A DNA stretch of 64,000 nt from Brachypodium distachyon (lineage: Eukaryota; Streptophyta; Magnoliopsida; Poales; Poaceae), in NCBI RefSeq assembly GCF_000005505.3, contig NC_016134.3, positions 37,820,150 through 37,884,149 on the forward strand, in the 5' to 3' direction. The translations under genes and the position numbers were made by a program. The notes beneath the pieces were generated by a model. It was not told the DNA's origin. It worked only from the letters and a program-made list of their open reading frames with translations, and made no database searches. This document shows positions 60,657 through 64,000 of this stretch, in pieces. How positions within the stretch are numbered: position 1 is the first letter of the stretch; each line of letters starts with the position of its first letter.

Positions 60657-61205
60657 TCCAGTGACAGCAATCCAGCTTTTGCTATTCTACAAGGCAGCAA
60701 CATTTCCAGCCAGATTATCTTATATGAAGTTCTATCTGTGGGTGAAGATGCTACATATGATGAAATTCGTGCGGCATACAAGTCTGCTGCTTTAAATACA
60801 CATCCTGACAAAGCAGAGAGACCACTCAAGTGATTTGTGTCTTCCGATGAGCAACAGGATTTTCACAGTGTGCAGAAAGCATGGAAAATCTTACGCTATC
60901 CTACATCTAAAGCAGAATACGATAAACAACTGCAATCATCCAGACAGAGCCTTGAAATCATTGCATTGGATATTCAAATTGAGGACATGATTGTTGAAAA
61001 TTCTGCTGATGCTGTGGAGCTATTGTATGCTTGTGGGTGTGGTGATTATTTTTCGATCACTTCTTGTGAACTTGGTGATATGGGAATTTTGGTGAGTGAA
61101 GATGGAGAAATAGAAGTGCAGGCATCTGATTCTTTATCAGCATCCATTGTTCTGGGATGTGGCTCGTGTTCTCTTAAAACTCGACTGGTTATAAATAAAA
61201 CGTAA
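60657..61205 (+). pseudogene. DPH4: DPH4-like J-domain and zinc-finger protein, broken
   Basis: DPH4 is a J-domain protein of diphthamide synthesis on elongation factor 2. The frame from an acceptor (TTCTGCAG) at 60656 gives YEVLSVGEDATYDEIRAAYK, then the HPD motif at 60801-60809. It continues with VQKAWKILRYPTSKAEYDKQ and a DPH-type zinc finger with CGCG near 61030 and CGSCSLK near 61165, ending VINKT. Two faults are seen. A TGA at 60831-60833, just after HPDKAERPLK, splits the J domain. No in-frame ATG precedes it in this exon, and none lies in the GC-rich exon-like stretch near 59510-59690. Apart from these the frame is clean over 183 codons and both domains are complete, so loss is recent or the stop is a sequencing error. 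Confidence 0.75.
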
Positions 61206-61424
61206 TGATCCATTTAAACATGTTATGGGTTATGTCTTATTTTCTGAAGAGACATATCTCTGATCATCCTCCAGCGTACCGTGAGCTTATTCGTTTTTTC
61301 TCATGTATGTGAACACCTGATGGTTATAATGTGGTAAATGATATTTTTGACCATTGTGCTCACCTAACCACCTTCATCAATTCAAGGCGCTGGCTGCTGG
61401 GAATTAATGGTGATTATATGGTTG

Positions 61425-61680
61425 TTATCCGTACGTCTCATTTGGTTAATGCTGCTTATTTAACTTTGACTTGAGCTCCCATCCGTCATGTGTTCACCTG
61501 TGCAACAGCAAAAATTGAATGTTCGCTGCCCATTTTCTTTCACTTGGTTGTTATTGGTGGTACATCTCATTTGGTTATTGCTGCTTATTTAACAATGACT
61601 TGAGCTCCTTTCAGTCATGTGTTCACCTGTACAACAGCAGAAATGAATGCTTATAGTGTTCATTTTCTTTGACTCGATGC
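61425..61680. repeat. Tandem duplication, period about 129 bp
   Basis: GTACGTCTCATTTGGTTAAT at 61431 recurs as GTACATCTCATTTGGTTATT at 61560. The following TGCTGCTTATTTAAC, TGACTTGAGCTCC, TCATGTGTTCACCTGT and CAACAGCA segments match in order. It lies just downstream of the DPH4-like gene. Confidence 0.85.
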
Positions 61681-61898
61681 TAGCTTTCTGTTCTCAAGTC
61701 CCTTAACAAAAAGGAAAATCCTAATGAGTTGCCGTCCTTGCTTGAATTACTACTAGCTCAGCTGACTCAGCAGCACCTTGTTCTGTATCTGTACTGCTAA
61801 GCAAGGACAGCATCCTATATTCTATGCAGAACTGCTTCGTGCAGTGTTTTACACTATTGGCAACGGATGATCTACCAGCATTTGTTGTTTGTAAGACT

Positions 61899-62415
61899 TT
61901 TTTTTCGAAAAGGGGAGCTCCCCGGCCTCTGCATCGGAGCGATGTACACAGCCATTTTATTGCAACGTTATGTCATCACAGTACACAAATCATGGGTCGC
62001 ACAAAGTCGAAACAAAAATAAGACAAATAAAGCAAGAATCCTGAAGCCGCCGTCTATGCATCCTGAAGTCTAGCAACATGCTGTCAGCCAGTCCGGTTGG
62101 ATATATCCCGTGCGACCGTCTTCATCCTGATGCACCCAGAAGCCGAAAGCTCCCGCTTGTCCACAGGGAGGAGGAAGGACCAAAGACGGATCAAAACGGT
62201 GGCTTTGTAGATAACCTGCAAAAAGTGAACAAGTCTGGATCTGTTAAAAATAATATCATTCCTGTACTTTCAAATAGCCCAACAAATAGCAGACACTTCC
62301 ACCCTTGTGAGCCTTAGTCTTTTTGTCTACCTCATTCAATTAGTTCCCAAACATATTAGAAGTATTCGTGCGGGGGTGGTGGGGGTGGGGGGGGCAAGAC
62401 ACTGAACCACCCTTA
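61899..62415 (-). mobile_element. 5'-truncated LINE with 16-bp target duplication
   Basis: The insertion is flanked by exact TGTTGTTTGTAAGACT at 61883-61898 and 62416-62431. On the minus strand it ends GATGCAGAGGCCGGGGAGCT followed by CCCCTTTTCG and a run of A, a 3' end I recall from grass LINEs. No reverse-transcriptase frame remains in the 517 bp. Confidence 0.88.
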
Positions 62416-62431
62416 TGTTGTTTGTAAGACT

Positions 62432-63967
62432 ACATCATCTACCGTTACCGGCAAGTCACCTCTACACGGCAATGTACGTGGTCACACCTCTCATCTATTC
62501 TACTTCCACTTGCGTTTTTGTTATGCGCATAGAACTTCTCATTAAGCAAGGACACCGCGCTCATCGTGAACTTCTCACTGAAGCTTCTCCTTTCTTAAGA
62601 AGAACAGGTGAGAGTGCTGCCTGTTCATTAAGCAAGAAGAAGATTGTGTTAGTTACAGATTATAGTTGAAAAACAAAAAAAGAAAAAGAAACACCAGGAC
62701 CAAGATTCCTAGCATACCGAAGCATTCCAGGGGACATATATCGAAGCATTTTATTTCAGGATCGCATTTTCAAGATCCCTAGCTAGCATACCAGGATAGC
62801 GAAACAGATCTTTGCGCACCTCGATATTTGATTCCTCCCTTGCACCTGAAAGCTACATCGAACCCATCAGAAATGCTGGCTCGCAAAAAGAAAAAATCAG
62901 GCTCAATTTTTTCCCTTTCGTCTTCTGCGAGAAGGAAAGGATTCGTATGCCCTCGAAAAAGAGTCGTATATATATACGCCTTGTAGCTTTCTCATCTCCT
63001 CGGTGCTCCGATGACCTCACCATCGTTGCGTGTGTCGACCCTAACCCTATGGACGGCAGCAGCTAACGTTTATTTGGTTTACTTCCGCCTCGATCTCACT
63101 CACGCTTGGCACGGAGGTGGGTGCGAGGTTGGTTTTGTGGTTTAGCGTTTGCTTCAAGAGAAGCGCGAGAACTACGGCCACCCGGACCGACCGATCGACC
63201 GGCCACACGACGACGAGCGGCAGCACATCATCATTTGCGGCGAGCAAACTGCACCGATGGCGATGACTCGACGAAGCACGCAGGCTTAGTTGACGCCGCC
63301 GCGGCAACTGAAAACCCACATACGTACGCCCGCGCGCGTACTAGTCAAGAAGGCCGGTTTTATCCAACGGCGACATTTCACCTGAAAGGCCGGTTTGGTT
63401 GGTATACCTCGGATCAAGATTCAAGAGCCCCCTGTGGATGGATTAAATAACGTATAAGCCGTATCTAGTAGGAGTACTTATACGCGATCGACCATGCGAT
63501 TTCCATATTTTCCATCCTTTTTGGAGCACGGAGATACGTACGCGAACACGTAAACACGACGTACATAATTAAGCAGAGAAAAGAAGTTCAAGAAGAAGAA
63601 AATCCAGTCAATTCTATCTGGATTGGAACTCGAGGCCGCAGTTTCCAGTACGGTGTCGAGCTCCAAAGCTCGAATATTTGTTACTTAGCCTTGAACCCAA
63701 AGGATTACAAACTCCAACGCAATCCATGGAGAGCTAGAGCCTCCCTTTTAAGTTGCGCGGCACTTGTCATGCGCGTCCACATCCCGGCCTAGCTAGTAGA
63801 TAGCTAGCTCCTCTACAACGACAAACCCATTCTTCGATCACCACGGCGACAAGATCCCATTTATACGCACAACGTACTCCCTCGCCAGAGATCGCATATA
63901 TACAAGCATCGATCGATCGCATGAGCGTTGCACAAGCTAACACCAAAGCTTTTTGCAGGAGGGATCG
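62432..63967. other. Intergenic spacer leading to a possible gene at right edge
   Basis: No supported coding region. The open frames near 63047-63450 have no known motif. A CATATATACA stretch near 63894 could be a TATA box for a gene starting at 63968. Confidence 0.4.
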
Positions 63968-64000
63968 ATGCCTTGCTTGGCGCACGACTACCACCCCAGC
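63968..64000 (+). CDS. Possible start of an unidentified gene, cut by window edge
   Basis: ATG at 63968 opens MPCLAHDYHPS and follows an acceptor-like TTTTTGCAG nine bases upstream, suggesting a leader intron. Only eleven codons are visible, so neither the gene nor its reality can be confirmed. Confidence 0.3.
   Translation, partial: MPCLAHDYHPS

Noticed and set aside
60831..60833. TGA read as selenocysteine in the DPH4-like gene
   Set aside because: Land plants lack the selenocysteine insertion system, and DPH4 has no known selenocysteine. A mutation or sequencing error is simpler.
63047..63450. Overlapping open frames near the right edge
   Set aside because: They are rich in arginine and alanine on both strands, which fits GC-rich spacer, and lack any motif.

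Overview
This window is nuclear DNA of a grass (Poaceae). The evidence is long multi-exon genes with GT-AG introns, GC-rich first exons, many Stowaway- and Tourist-type MITEs with the CTCCCTCCGTCC motif, tRNA-derived SINEs, and nested Copia and Gypsy LTR retrotransposons of cereal type. No bacterial, organellar or CRISPR-like material was seen. The species cannot be fixed from the sequence alone; the repeats look rice-like.

Layout: (1) 378-3350, minus strand: a protein phosphatase 2C gene whose last exons lie beyond the left edge. (2) 3351-7500: promoter and repeat-rich spacer, including a 5S-rRNA-derived repeat and two short tandem repeats. (3) 7872-13148: a decayed ankyrin-repeat gene split by a MITE, an unclassified repeat, a candidate solo LTR and a SINE-like block. 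(4) 14234-26301 and 27850-38492, plus strand: two tandem copies of an 18-exon, 634-residue gene. It fuses a short-chain dehydrogenase to a quinone-oxidoreductase-type medium-chain reductase, and each copy ends in a peroxisomal targeting tripeptide (AKL or ARL). All 18 exons match in length and phase. (5) 39468-40358, minus strand: an 85-residue CDK inhibitor of the KRP/ICK family. (6) 40590-57930: a Copia element (TSD CTAGC) interrupted by a Gypsy element (42856-53406, TSD GGGCA). The Gypsy carries an antisense three-exon gene and an array of hairpin repeats. (7) 60657-61205: a DPH4-like J-domain and zinc-finger gene with an in-frame stop and no visible start. (8) 61206-64000: spacer with a 5'-truncated LINE and a possible gene start at 63968.

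The likely functional genes are the phosphatase, the two fused oxidoreductases and the KRP. They do not form a pathway. The most unusual points are the duplicated peroxisomal dehydrogenase-reductase fusion, the spliced antisense gene and hairpin array inside the Gypsy element, and the Copia 3' LTR with a TATA box in sense orientation 231 bp upstream of the CDK-inhibitor start codon. Exon borders were set by hand from splice signals, reading phase and comparison of the two gene copies. No database search was run.
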